From Hymenolepis diminuta (Eukaryota > Platyhelminthes > Cestoda > Cyclophyllidea > Hymenolepididae), in assembly GCA_900708905.1 (NCBI GenBank), contig CAADRB010000023.1, positions 672,022-736,021 of the forward strand: a DNA stretch of 64,000 bases. The letters run 5' to 3'. The first letter of the stretch is position 1, and each line of letters starts with the position of its first letter. Position numbers and translations under genes: made by a program. The notes beneath the pieces were generated by a model. It made no database searches and was not told the origin of the DNA. It worked only from the letters and a program-made list of their open reading frames with translations. Positions 26,601 to 39,000 of the stretch are shown one piece after another.

Positions 26601-29600
26601 TAACGAAGCTGAATAATATTTATGACATCCAATTATTGTTGAAAACCGATATTCAGTTAAAGTTTGCACTCGACCAATTGGTAGAATATACTCTAATAAG
26701 ATCTAAAACTTCTCTTAATCTCGATAAGGTTTCTAGAACAAAATGCCGCCAATTACTGCAAGAGCCCTTTATTTTTAAAACGGGAATCTTGATTCACCTT
26801 TTCTTATATCTAATGTAAAGTTGGTAGATATTTATTTGCTTGCTTGACAAAAATTCAATAAGGATTCGAAATTTTTCCGATGGATGAGCTTAATAATAGC
26901 TTAAAATTCGAACAATTTTTCAAGGGTGGCACTTATTTTAATGTCGAAATCTGAAAAATGACATTTTTCAAACCCAAACGTCTAATGGTCTAAGACTTCT
27001 AGAAGGGGTCAAGTACAGAGCTAGATTTGCTCAACACTTTTACAAACGATAGCTCATTTCCGAAAGCTGGATATTAAATATTAATAATTTGACGTTATTT
27101 TTAATTGACTTGATTTTTCTAGCCAAATCATTCAAGCTTTTCTTCAATTTTCTGAAGGCATTTTCACTTAAGGGTTAACTTTTGATATTTGTAATAAGTA
27201 AAAATGTATTAAATGATAGTGTAGAGGACGCTTTAGAATTCTGCCAGCGAAAATTTAAATAAGGCCAGAATTTTAAAAGCTTGTAAAAGAGGATTAAACA
27301 AAGCCTTGACATAACTCAACCATGATGACATAAAAGCATAAGAAAAGGCATTAATGAGTGCAACTGAATTAACAAAATCTCTCTTAACCCTCGATAGGCA
27401 AGTTTGTCGTGTTGAAATCTCCTTTGAAAATCCTTCACAAATCCGAAATTCCGGATTATTAATGTCCACTTTGACATTACGTCTAAATTATTACCATTAT
27501 CCTTAACGAGGCATTTTCTATACGAAAAAAACTGAAATCAGTAACTGTTCGTCCAATAAATGATAGAAGATAGGTAATGGAAAAGATGTTGAACATAAAG
27601 TCGAGCTATCAAAGAGTCTCGCTTCATATGATTTTTGGATTCAGATTGTTTAATATTTACCCATTGGTTTGTTCAAATTCCAAAATTCAAACTTCAAGGT
27701 TCGTCACCTGCATTACTGAGCGAATTTTCGTCTGCGATATTCAGTGGCAACTTACTATTGCCACTTTAACGCATTTTTTCCTCCAAAGGCTGAGGAAGCG
27801 AAATGTTCCTACATGATGTTAAGCGGCTTTCGTAATCTTAGCTCTGGAGAGCTCAGTAAGCAATTCAACTATTTAACTGACTAGGGTCTACAAATGTATA
27901 GAAGTAATGTAATGCATGCATTAATCTAATTTTGCTCCAAAATTGCTTTGTTTTATCAATCTTCCTGTCGCAAACAATTCCATATCTGTCAAAATAACGT
28001 TTTTATGAACGGGGCGCTATCGACCTTCAAAGACATCGAAATTTCTCTCGAAAGTTAGATCAAACAATTTAGAACCATTGGTTTGAGGTAAAAAGGGGTT
28101 AGTATGTTTAATTATATCCTCATATATAAATGAAAATAATAGGGCTCTATCAAAATTCCAACCTTTTGCGATAACATTCTCATAATGCCAAACTTTAACC
28201 CTTTAGTATCAGTTACCTTTTCTGAAGAGAGCTCCCTACAGAAGAAAAATTTGCTCCATTCCCAATTACGCAATGTAAATACTTGTTAACGTCAATGGTT
28301 GTATTTCATTACAAAACTTAAGTGTATCAGGAAAGGTCTGATAGCCTTGTTTCCACGATTTCTACAAGCTACCGACCAAAGTACTATTTGAAGAAGATAA
28401 TCATGAATACGAATATTAAAGAAGCATGTTTTTTAGTAAATTTGCGATTCGAATTTAAGAAAACCTTCTGATGAATTATTTTTTACCCTTAAACACATAA
28501 TTGTTCGCCTTGAGTGAACACAGCTTATTTAGCTCTGCTAACTTAAAATTTGTACCTCTCCCCTTAATGTCAAAGCTGTAAGGTTAATTTTATTCTCAAC
28601 CATTGGGAGAAAAAATATGAAATAGAGCATAAGAACAGAACTTTCTTGATAAAATTCCAATGAAAAATGAACATTGTGGACAAACATTTGCTAAAACCTA
28701 AAGATGAATCATGAAGTTGGAATTTTGGAACGTGAACTACTCATTTAGTAAATACTTTACAGCCCAAATCCAAAAATCAAACGAGGTAAGACTTTTGATG
28801 CCTTGAATCAACCAAATATCATGTTAAATCATTTTGACCTCTCATTCACTTTTCTTGATTAAAATCTCCGCCCAATAAGCTCTGAATATCGTAGACTGGT
28901 ATTTGCTGCAATCAAGGGGGCAAATCACGAAATTTGAATTTTGAAACGTGAACAAATTATTTAACGACTATTGTACAACCCGAATCAAAAAATCAAGTGC
29001 TGTAAGACTCTGGCATCTTGACGTTGCTCTTATTACCATTTTGATCTTCTACCCTTTATCTTTAACTGGATCTCCTCTTAACCAATTTTATTTGATTCCT
29101 ACAATTAAAGCTTGTAATTTTTTGCTACATTGTAGCTAATGATAATAATAATAATCCATAAACACTTTGGCACTCAAACAGGAAAAATATTTTGGCAATG
29201 ATGAGCCGACCATCATTAGAAAATGTGATACATTTTACCTAAATGGTGTAACCACTTTGAGTTTACACTCTAAAAGAAGCTTTTCATGTATCAACATAAA
29301 AATACATTGGATCTAAATAAACACACACTTTCGGCGTTTCTGGAAAACCCCTTTTTGTTTAAATAAAATGGCCCGTGCCAAATAATTGTTTAAGCATGGA
29401 CTTACCGTGTGTTCCTGAATGTCAAAGATTTTGGCCGTCAGCATAGATACATGACTTTCATCTGATCCCAATCCGGAACCCTGTTTCCCAAATGAAGCGA
29501 TGTGAAGGAGGACCAGGTAATCTGGTGGACTTTGTCTTTCGGAACAGTGGAGTTCCATCAGTTCTTGAATCATAGATGGATTGTTAGTGAGAGGACTTGT

Positions 29601-29711
29601 TGAAGACAGGATTTGCTGTTGCCGCTCTTCTTCGGAATAACCCAGCAATGGCAAGTGAGACGACGTAGTTACCATAGTCACCGATCCCTCTTTTGCTAAG
29701 GTGCTGGACAT
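14638..29711 (-). CDS. esrp: ESRP/fusilli-type epithelial splicing regulatory protein (10 exons)
   Basis: Minus-strand exons in transcript order: 29711-29406, 24461-24264, 24197-23951, 23911-23693, 23628-23574, 22594-22308, 21008-20905, 19468-19259, 17003-16608, 15138-14638. All junctions keep phase, giving about 840 aa. The N-terminus carries the ESRP DnaQ-like domain (PPDYLVLL at 62-69, GLGSDES near 80). RRM1 is at about 351-436 ([27 protein letters not shown]), RRM2 at about 459-540 ([27 protein letters not shown]) and a diverged RRM3 at about 633-720 ([17 protein letters not shown]). An Ala-rich tail follows. ESRP binds GU-rich RNA in the nucleus to control epithelial alternative splicing. 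The intron at 21009-22307 is GC-AG and the one at 23912-23950 is only 39 nt. The same frame is open upstream of ATG 29711 to a TAG, so the start is uncertain. The last exon also has a good donor after 14664, so another 3' exon is possible. Confidence 0.88.
15139..16607 (-). other. ESRP intron 9
   Basis: A phase-0 GT-AG intron of 1,469 nt. It contains an exon-like open frame after an AG near 15469 (see rejected items). It interrupts RRM3 just before its RNP1 motif. Confidence 0.8.
17803..17960 (+). repeat. tRNA-derived SINE-like element
   Basis: Begins GCGCCGGTGGCCCAGTAGTC, which resembles a tRNA 5' end with an A-box-like TGGCCCAGTAGT. About 60 nt later comes ATGGGTCAATTCTGG, near the B-box consensus. 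No cloverleaf can be drawn across the whole segment, so a tRNA-derived retroposon is likelier than a tRNA gene. Confidence 0.45.
18275..18600 (+). repeat. tRNA-derived SINE-like element, two tRNA-like blocks
   Basis: The first block (about 18300-18365) ends in GTGTTCAAGTCCGTTG, a B-box-like sequence. A second block (about 18465-18540) reads CAGTTCGATTGGTAAAGCGC, then TATCCTAGATAAGCAC, then GACTCAAGTCCTT. That order of D-arm, anticodon-arm and B-box-like elements is tRNA-like. The flanks and internal spacing do not make a functional tRNA. It could be a dimeric SINE or two nested insertions. Confidence 0.5.
19469..20904 (-). other. ESRP intron 7, with a TA microsatellite
   Basis: A phase-0 GT-AG intron of 1,436 nt that splits RRM2 after TVSTEEI. 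Apart from the microsatellite at 20754-20790 I see only AT-rich sequence. Confidence 0.8.
20754..20790. repeat. (CA)n(TA)n microsatellite
   Basis: A short CA stretch followed by about 17 TA units with one interruption. Confidence 0.95.
21009..22307 (-). other. ESRP intron 6, GC-AG type
   Basis: The donor reads GGAG|GCAAGC and the acceptor TTTTAG|GTGAAA. A GT donor is absent here. Only the GC site joins AGG of the RRM1 end to [10 protein letters not shown] in phase 1, which matches the ESRP order (AGG, short linker, then IRMRGLP). The intron is 1,299 nt. Confidence 0.8.
22595..23573 (-). other. ESRP intron 5
   Basis: A GT-AG intron of 979 nt, phase 2, between the 55-nt exon and the RRM1 exon. 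No other feature was seen. Confidence 0.75.
28490..28900 (+). repeat. copy B of the dispersed repeat
   Basis: Aligns with copy A (7960-8490) over nearly its whole length. Shared landmarks include TTGAGTGAACACAGC, TAAAATTTGTACC, GGACAAACATTTGCTAAAA, AAGTTGGAATTTTGGAACGT and GGTAAGACTTTTGATGCCTT. It is in the same orientation as copy A and inside ESRP intron 1. Confidence 0.65.
28905..29190 (+). repeat. copy C of the dispersed repeat, in tandem with copy B
   Basis: Shares AATTTGAATTTTGAAACGTG, TACAACCCGAATCAAAAAAT and GTAAGACTCTGGCATCTTGA with copies A and B. It ends, like copy A, with a TTTTTTG stretch, an AATAATAATAATAA run and a CACTTTGGCACTCAAAC-type block. Confidence 0.6.
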
Positions 29712-29779
29712 GTGTACGGGCAGGTGAAAGCCTACCGTCTTGGGAGTCGTACACACTTGCTTTAGCACTGCATTCACAC

Positions 29780-29960
29780 AGAAATCGTTGCTCTCGCGCT
29801 ATTGGTCAGCAGTGAGGCACGCCCGTTGAGTACCAATCAATGAACTCAAAGCGTGCTTTAAAGAGTGGTTTAAGGGGTGCGGGAGTGCTAATCCTTAGGC
29901 CTTTCCTACTCGGCTTTTGTGATGCTTAACTGAATGAGAAATGAATATTGTTGCACGTAC
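29780..29960 (-). promoter_or_regulatory. candidate ESRP promoter region
   Basis: Upstream of the first ESRP coding exon the minus strand contains GACCAATAG near 29800 and an inverse CCAAT (GATTGGTAC) near 29835. The region is GC-richer than its surroundings. No TATA box or splice acceptor stands out. This is a guess from position and composition. Confidence 0.25.
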
Positions 29961-31194
29961 GATATTGTTTGCCTATTTCCGTTTCACCGGAAGTGAGAAG
30001 GAAGCAATTAGAACGAATGGTCTTCACAACAATTTCCCCTTCCTCCATATTGGAGATATTATTAAAATGTTAAATGTGAAATATGTGATTTTTGCTAACC
30101 TAAATACATTCACGACAGCTGGTCTTTTAAAGTAAATTAGTCATAAGATGATCCGCGTTTTTTTAAAAAAACACAGTAGGCGAGTTCTACAATGAATTCC
30201 AACTGCTTTCTTTCCTGAATGGTTTAATAGACATTAAAAAAGTTATCACTGATACACGTTTCGAGAACACTTATAGATAAAGGTAATTTATTATTAATTT
30301 TCCTATAAATAAAAAAAACGTAGATTATTTTGCCCGGTTACACCTACTAAAGTTAAAAACGAATTGGAGGTGCCCCAGTTAAGTCGTATGAACGATTAAT
30401 TTGGAGAATTTTGAACTCTTCGCTGATACGTAAAGGAATCATCAATGTTGTGGTATCAGAGCTCTCAATGTCTGAACACACGATAACATCCCCTCTTTCC
30501 ATCTAAACAGTTGTATTTTACAGGATACAGAGCGATGTGGTCTGTATATGATATATTATCACTTGATTACTTAGTTTCTAATACATTAAAAATGTTATTT
30601 ATAAAATTAATGAAAATGGACCTTCAATGCGGTGTCAGATCTGAAAAATGTGTAGACGAACTCGTACTCATCACTAAGAAATATGCTTCTGCTGATAGAC
30701 ATGATTTAATTTTATTTGCCAGCCGATAGTGAAAACTTATTTTTCAACGGCTATTCCCAAATTTTGTGTTTAACACATCTTCCATTCAGGTAGTTCAGGA
30801 TTTATTAACCTTTTCATTCACTAACTTTCAATTGTATTGAACTAGGATAATATAAGATACCTCTTCTGTAAGATTATGAAATCAATCGTTCCTTTTCTTT
30901 TTAATTTTCGTTCTAGAAGTAATACCTCGTTTCGGTTTTATTGTAATCCATAGGATTCTAAGCAGCAATTTCACAAATACTTATAAGACAGAAAAGGATA
31001 GCAAGTCCATTTGGAGACCACACGTTCTTTTCAGTTACTGGACGTCAAGACAAATCTCACAAGGTCAATTTAAGTATAAAACGTGAATCCCTTTGTAAGT
31101 TTCAGCTACCTGCACTAAGGTTCGTATAACCCTGTTTTCTCGGAAGGGTAAGTTCAAGATCCTAATTAATCAACCAGTCAATATACACCCTACA

Positions 31195-31520
31195 TTGTCG
31201 ACAAGAATTCGCTTAGCAATCCGGGAAACGATTCATGGCAGTTGAATTTTTGTACGAGAAATAGTGAAACACCCATGAATAAGTACTGTACAACCCCAAT
31301 CCGAAAATCCAATGACTTAACGTACCTTTGGTATCTCTACTTTATTCACAACATGGCTTCAGCCTTTTCCCCCTTACCCCTTATTGCCCTTTATTGTTAC
31401 CGATGTTAGTTGCTCGACACAAGAATATTTACAATACATTTTTTCTTGCCAGGGGATATATAACAATAAAACACAAAAAAATAGATTCTATATGCCTATG
31501 TTCTTTGCTCTCTATTCATC
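31195..31520 (+). repeat. copy D of the dispersed repeat (diverged)
   Basis: Shares ACTGTACAACCCCAATCCGA and the following pyrimidine-rich block with copy C, in the same order and orientation, but is more diverged. The boundaries are approximate. Confidence 0.4.
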
Positions 31521-34500
31521 TGTAAACTCTTAAGTAAAATGAAAATTTATAATTATGTCAAATGTACAGTTCGAAAATTTCACTTTATCAATTGGCGAAT
31601 ATAAGATATTGAGAAAAGTTATTTTCAAGCAAATCCTCAGAACATTTTAATGGGTCTATTGGCATCCAAAAATTTCTCAAAAGGAAACTGAACTATTAAC
31701 AAGGTAAGATAATATTCTGAGTGTCAAAATTCCGTTAAAACTCAAACTGATGACTTAATCTTATCATATTTCCATTCTAATCCCCATCAGTCTCAAAAAT
31801 GATCTAAAATTATATTCGCCAGGATAACCTAAGTGAGGTCTGAAATGAATGGGCAAAAAATCGCTCAGATCAATTAATTGGCTAATTTGTTTCAAGTATA
31901 ATCCGGTTTACTGAGATTTTTAATGCCGTAGGGCATGCATATTTTAATATTCAAATCTAAAAGCACAGAGTTGTGCCTCCTTAGTTCGCTTTGACCTTAA
32001 TTACAGTAAGGCGGTCAACTTTTTTAACTGAATCCAAATTATCGATTTATCATTTTAAAATAATTAATTTGTACAAGAGCTAGTACAAATAATTGCACAC
32101 AAGATTTCAAAAAATATCAAAATATTGTAAATTTCACCGAAAGTATTGTAATCTTTATAGATTTCCAGGATTCGATTTTCATTAACAATATTGTTTAAAG
32201 GTGTCAAATCTTTAGATAACATAGTCTTCTCAAATGTCTTTATTTTGGCCACTTTTGTAAGTAATATTAGTGGTGGTGACATTTTGCCGATGGTATGTAT
32301 ATGGTGCAGTTCGTAATTGAAATTACTACTGAATTGTTATTAGTACAGACTACTGAAGAAAGAATGTTGCGTGTGAATCCCAAAGTGGCTTCAAATTGAT
32401 TTGACAACTAATTTGTGGGATATTTGTGAGATATTAATGTTTTTGACTGATGAAGATCCTGCCTCCAGTTTAACAAGTTTCATGTTGTTGTGAATGAAAG
32501 TGAGATGTCAGAAATGACATAAATGGCGGTAAATAGTTACTAACATTCAGCGTGACTAATTTATCCAAGAATATAAATTTTTAAACAAATTTTTATTCAG
32601 TTTAGTTCCTGAATGCTTAAAATAAGATCGCTTAAAATTGAGGAAATAAAGAATACTTTTGCAACAATCACCGTCTAATTGCTGGGGCACATTTTTCGTC
32701 ACGAGTGGCGAAAAACGACTGATGAAATGCACCGATTAAAATTTTTAAATTTCATAATAAGTTCCTATCATGAATCTTAATTTAAAGACACTCAAGTGTT
32801 ATGTTAATCAATAGCGCTATAATAAAAGTTAACCCGTCCATTCAATCTATAAAGCTTATTGTTTTACTGCATGAAACAACAGTAACAAAAGTGCAAATGG
32901 AAGGCTACACTCAGATCCGGCATTTTCCGTATCTTTACAATTGAATAGCGAGAGTCTCTGCCGTCTGGTGTTCAACTGTTTGAATATTACTTTAAAAACA
33001 AACATTACCCATATGAATTTCCATTTGGTAGAGCTTTGATAGGTGGCAGAAATACTTAACAATTGGTTTTATATCGAACTATTCTCCATAAAATGAAGAT
33101 GGCGTTTTGGAACAGTTCAAGTTGGAAAATGTAAATAACTGCTTAATTTGATGAAATTACCTCTGAGGATATAACTTTCGATCCGTTCAGTAAGGAGGTG
33201 ATAGATAACCCCTCATGCTTCTCCGAAAATTATTCTTCTGTTAGATTCTACCCTTTGTCCCAATGACGATACTTCGGTTTTTGTGTCACGGAGTCGGAGT
33301 GGCGCTTAATGTTCTCATCTATCATGTCTCTACGCGTTCATCAATCCTTCATTTTACTGAATTGTCCTATTTCATTTGAAAGCACACATGCACTACTACC
33401 TTCGAGCGCGTCCCTGAATAATGAGAATACGTGACCAAGTGACCCATAAATTGTCTCTGTATTCCCACACACTCTTGTCGCTAATCGACTCGCGCTCTCC
33501 TCTTTCCTCCCCTCCCATCTCTTTCACTGACTCTATCGTGGTCTGCTCAATAATCTTTGTTTTACACTCAGCTCTTGTTTTCCGTCCTTTTAAGGAACTG
33601 TGATTGTCTGCTGTTAGTCTAAGTGCCAACAGATATATTTTGGTGAGATAATTCGACGTAATTATTTATACCTCTTCAGTCAATGAATTAATAATAAACG
33701 AGAAATTGATACATCTGAAGATCAGCAGATGAATATTGACTCCACTGTGCAAAATTTAATGCGAGACATCTAAGTTACTGTGATAATGCCATATTCATTT
33801 CCGGCCGCGACCACGCAGGTGATAATCAGTGTTTATTAGCAACATTTTTATTATCCTGTTTATGGTTTTGTATAGGCGATCTCATCATTTTTGGCAGCAG
33901 GAACGCGAGACTGCCTTCATGGAAAAATTATACCTAGTGAAGAGTAAATAGTATTTATTCGTTTGCTCTACCGATTACTAATTTTCATATTTTCAACAGG
34001 CTTGTGTAACAACTAGGGAGTTATATGGCTTCCTTAAAATCAGATCTATTAGAAAACAGGAAAGAAATCATCTATTGGATAAATACATTTACTGGAATTC
34101 ACGTATGTATATAAAGTGAACCCCATTGTTAATCCTGTTTAGTAACAATGTTTATAATTATTGACTAGTTACTGAAAAGTTTCCAGGAAAACAGAGTGCA
34201 TTTACGATTCGTATTCAATGTATCCCGAACCCCGTTTGTGCATAGACCATGTTTATTTTAAACATCAATTACAACTTTGTTTTCGACTTAAACTACTGTG
34301 GGAAATGTGATCTAAATAAATCTTTATTAAGATATATCATATTGAAAAGGCAGGTAGATATGAAAGGACATGACATCTATAGAATGGTTGAAAGAATGAA
34401 AAATGCATAAAGATTGCAAATGGTGAGAAGAAGCAACCATTTTTTATACATTCACAAACTCCTACGAGAAGAAACAGCAGTTAGCTTAGAATAAAGCCTG

Positions 34501-35012
34501 ATCCAGCCAATGGACACATCGAACTCCATTGATCTGGCTTCTCCATGATTTACTCTACATGCAGGTGTGGTCCAATAGAGTTGCAAGCCTACTTCTTGGG
34601 ATTTATGACATCATTAATTAGAAATGTTTGACTGTTTTGTTTTCTTATCATTATCGAAACCCATGCATGCATCGGAACGTCTCTTAACATGAGCAAGGCT
34701 TTGACTCAGATTTTTGGATTTCTTGAACACAATACATCTGCCACCAGTCTTAAGACCAGATTTCTCAACATTCCTTCGAACTATTCCAACTGCCTTTAGC
34801 GAATCATAGCTGTAACTCTCCTATCAATGTCAGTTGACTATTGTCTCCAGCTCCAATTATAACAAACTCTGATCAGCACCGTCCTCAACCTACCTACCAT
34901 AGCAGCCCTCTTTGATATTAATCACTCAAGTATCATACCAAACCTTTTATGTCCCTCCTACTCTCTGCAGCTCTGATTCACTAACATTTACTCACCGTCG
35001 TCTAAACCCCCC

Positions 35013-35026
35013 NNNNNNNNNNNNNN
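35013..35026. other. assembly gap (14 N)
   Basis: Short run of undetermined bases preceded by a C-rich stretch. Confidence 0.99.
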
Positions 35027-36004
35027 CCAAAAACCTATTGAGTGAAACCAATAGCATATTTTAGCAGAATTTGAACGTGAATTCATAAGAATCTGTCGCT
35101 ACTTCTACACCCATTAAGATGTATAAGTGCTCTTTTAAAAAATTGACATATTACGAAAACCACACCTAATTGATAAGCCTTTTCTCCTTATGATTTTTGA
35201 ATCTTGTTTAGATCGTAGGAATTAGCGACTGTCCCAGATATCCCCTCCCATTTATCAGTTGCATACCACATCTATGACAGAGACATCGTAAAAGAGCTTC
35301 ACTCAGTTACTCATCAGACTGTAAGTTAGAGAAGAATTGAGGTTCTTAGTTATTTGATCGTGGAATGGGAATTGGTCATTCTAAGCTTTACGACTAGCAG
35401 CTTAATACTGAGTACTAAGAGGCCCTATAATCACAATTATAACAAAGCCTTCGTGACCAGATAACCCACAATAAAATCATTATTATGGAAAATCAGCCTT
35501 GTGAACACTGTATCAGATCAATATGGACAAGCAGCAGTCCTTGTTGTTTTTACTATACATTTAGTTTATGCCATATAAGCACTCTTTGAATGGCGGCAAG
35601 CAGTGAGTGCGACTGAATGATTAGGTGTGTATGGGAGGAAAGAGCGTTCCAAGGACATTCATCCCCTTGCATTAACAAGAAGGGGACGGAAAAGCAGACA
35701 CCGTTAGCTATTAGGACATGATGTTTGAAAGCCAAGAGAAGTGTACGGGAGGCCGAAAAAGAACAAGAAAGTTGAATGTCAGCAGAAGAATAGGGAATTT
35801 TGTTTCTTGTCTTCGCAAGAAACATGAAAGATGCGAGGTGTACAAGAGGGGGCGAGATAGAGTAGGACATTGAACAACATAGGGGTTGGGAGAGGGATTA
35901 AATTTGCAGTCTTGGCTGATTACAGAACAAAGCTTTTCGCGAATTCAAGAATCATCAGAAAGTAACCTGAACTTGAGAGAATATTGACATCCATTTCATC
36001 ATTT

Positions 36005-39000
36005 CTAAACGAGTGGTAGACCTGCTTTGGCTCTGCACTGGAACACCATAGCGCGTTTCATGAATTGATTGCGGGACTGATCTCTTACAGCCTTTAGGAA
36101 TTCATCCGGATCGATGCAACCGTTTTCGAGAGCTTGTGACAGGTAGTAGAGCACATCACTGATTGCCTGCTCATCCGCAAACGCTTCTACTAGCCTAAAT
36201 GTTCGAAAAAAGATATGGTTGATTACGATTTGACAATCATCTAACATTTAAGGCCGATAAAAATGCAGAAAAAACAAGTATTGCAAGGTGGTAACTATTG
36301 AAACAAAATATGCAGATAACTACCAAGAAAAAATGGTCTGTAGTTCCGTATAAAATCAGATTTCAACTGGTACTATGATAGCGAACTCATGCTATAATCG
36401 GCTTAACTAGTAACCTGGCCATTAAGAAGACAAATGTTGGAATGACCAATTACTCAATAAACCCAATAAACGAACTAACATAGAAACTTAAGGATCAATT
36501 AGCAAAATTTGAGGCACTAAAGTTTACGATCGGACGAGTATAGAATTCAAAAATATCATGACTCTGGTTTCCTGATATTCACAAATTTTACTTCATCTTA
36601 ACTCAGTACTGAAATATTTTATCGTTCTTCGTGTCTTGATGCCTCCTCTGATCAAGAATAGTCAAGTTTCCACTTTATAATGCCTAAGGAAATAATTAGT
36701 AATATTTAGAGAGAACACGAAGAATACAAAACACTTTCGAAGCCAGAACATTGAGCAAAGTATGACACTTCGCCAAAATGGACGATGTTAAAGATACGAG
36801 TACTATCCTTTATAAAATGAAAAGGTATTTCAAGATCTAGAATGTTTTCAAAATCATATATATTTCTACTACTACCACAGATAAAATAACAGAAACTTAA
36901 AACTAAATAGGACATTACGAGACTTTTGCCGTTGTGCATTGTTCCACTAACAATTTCCCTAGCCCATTTTGGAGAAAAGCACTTTCCAACTGTGAACAAT
37001 ATCAAGTGGAAAGGTAAACTGCCACGAAGGTATCTAAGAATTTTTCTTAAAGCCCTCTCTATGTTTTGGAGAATATCTAGTGCCGGTGATGAAACCTAAT
37101 TTCAAATTCTATGAGTATGCATGTAATGAGTGAAATGATAAATCCACTTTTAGGATACTTACTAAAATTGAAGTTAAACTATATACCAGTTAAATTATCT
37201 GCTAGCATATCGATAGAATAGCAACGGACAAAGCTGAACAAATAACTTCAATAACGCAAACACCGTCAAATGGAAACTGTAATTTCCAAAAAAATCGAAA
37301 AATTGTCAAAATCAATAGAGCTATTTAACTATTTCGAGAAGCTTCCAATTACAGTTAATCATGGACTGAGATAATCATAAGAGTTAAAAAGAGAGAACGT
37401 ACTGTTTGTAGACTGGAGTGGTGGTGTCAACAACTGTATCATAATCAACATTGCCGTTGGCCTCTTGTTTCAGCTTTCGGTAGGCCTCCTTGTACTCCCG
37501 TGTCTTCTCCTTCAACTCTCGAGTTAGAGATCGAACCTGGTCCTAAACGCAAAGATAAAAGAATATGATCAGGAACCTGAAAGAAAACATAAGGCCTGTC
37601 TTTGTTATATACACTTATCACATGCATTCTAGCCATGAAATTTAGATTTAAACTTAGGAATAAGCATCGTCCCCCCCCCCTTTCATCAATACCAGCATTT
37701 AAAACTGTTATTTGTAAACATTCAGTGAAAAATCCACATTAATGTAGCACTATTCCACTACAACCTCAACCAAATTAGATTTGATATCTCCTTATAGAAT
37801 TAACGATCTTCCTAGGCCTAACAGGATACAAGAGCTTTTCGGGTGAGGAGTTTAAGAGTTAATTAGGACTACTCTTAGACAATTAGAATAAATGAGTGGG
37901 GAAAGGAAGGCAAATTGGGAGAAGAAAGATGTCAGTATTGAACGAAAACAACTCGGGTTGTGAGAAACAGGCGAAGTATACCCGAAGAGACTGTTTTGTT
38001 GTGTGTACAATGTGTGCGTACAGCGATATCGGAGTTATTCTATCCTCTGAAATTAATTATCCAGCTTAAAATTGGACGAAAAAACTCATACACAATCACA
38101 AATTAATAAACAATGACATATACAAACAGTTTCCTACAAAGTCGAAGGTCATGATTTCGATACCCATTGGTGCATACCGATGACTAGTAAAGGGGGGTGA
38201 CCGAGTTCAAGTTTGCCCCACAGAAAGCTGAATGATGCCATCCTAACCGGATTTGCGAATAATTAATGATTATGAATACACAGCGAATTCAGAATGAAGA
38301 AAAAGATAAAAGTTATAAATGCATTTGTAATTGCAATGGTCTAAGCATTCGAGACACCAAACTTCATTAACAGATTGAAACTTTGAAACGAACTTAAAAT
38401 CAATAGTTTTGCCGAACAAATGGGCTAGACTGACAAATCGAAAGCTGAACGCACTATTTTCTCACTTATTCCTACTTGAGATATTAACCACTGATTATAA
38501 GTGTCAAGAAACAGGCATATACTACAGGAATGAGTAGAACACTCTGTATTTATTTATCCACGCTAAGGCAAATCACGGGAACGCATTTAAATGCGGAGAA
38601 CAACAAAGTAGTACAATAGAGGATGAAAGATCAATGAAGCTAAGAGATCGTTAATTCTGGTTGTCCACTTTCCGCAAGAGGAATATTTCACTTTGGAATG
38701 TTCTAATGCCCTAAATACCAAATTCTATTATTTGGCCTCTAGGCTGCTAAGCAAGACCTTGTCCTCGATACTCTGAACTTATTAATCACTTAAACTAGAT
38801 GAGCAGTCGATTATACGAACTAGATTAGTCTGTGTCGTCTTACTGCCAAGATTTGGTGGATGGGAGAGGCGGAGATACATTTTTTAAGCTTCATTCCACA
38901 ACTTTCAAAGGTCGCATTAATAATATTGTTAAGTACGTAAGCCATAAATGCTCAGAATTAATCCAAAATGAATGCAACAAATAAGATTCGAAGATATTCA

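Larger units (their letters stand above)
24462..29405 (-). other. ESRP intron 1
   Basis: The longest ESRP intron (4,944 nt, phase 0), separating the two halves of the N-terminal DnaQ-like domain. Two copies of the dispersed repeat sit at its 5' end (28490-29190). The rest is AT-rich with no supported gene. Frames at 25205-25504 and 27577-27816 lack family motifs. Confidence 0.75.
29961..36004. other. intergenic region between ESRP and TSG101
   Basis: About 6 kb with no supported gene. It contains a weak copy of the dispersed repeat (31195-31520), a pyrimidine-rich stretch at 33480-33530, a 14-base gap at 35013-35026 and low-complexity AT sequence. A 72-codon minus frame at 32064-32282 starts with ATG but matches no family I know. 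Confidence 0.55.

Noticed and set aside
32064..32282. 72-codon minus-strand frame with an ATG
   Set aside because: The composition is AT-driven (rich in I, L, K, N) and no family is recognised. There are not enough signals to call a gene.
35553..35870. 105-codon minus-strand frame downstream of TSG101
   Set aside because: It is probably 3' UTR or spacer of TSG101. No motif was seen.
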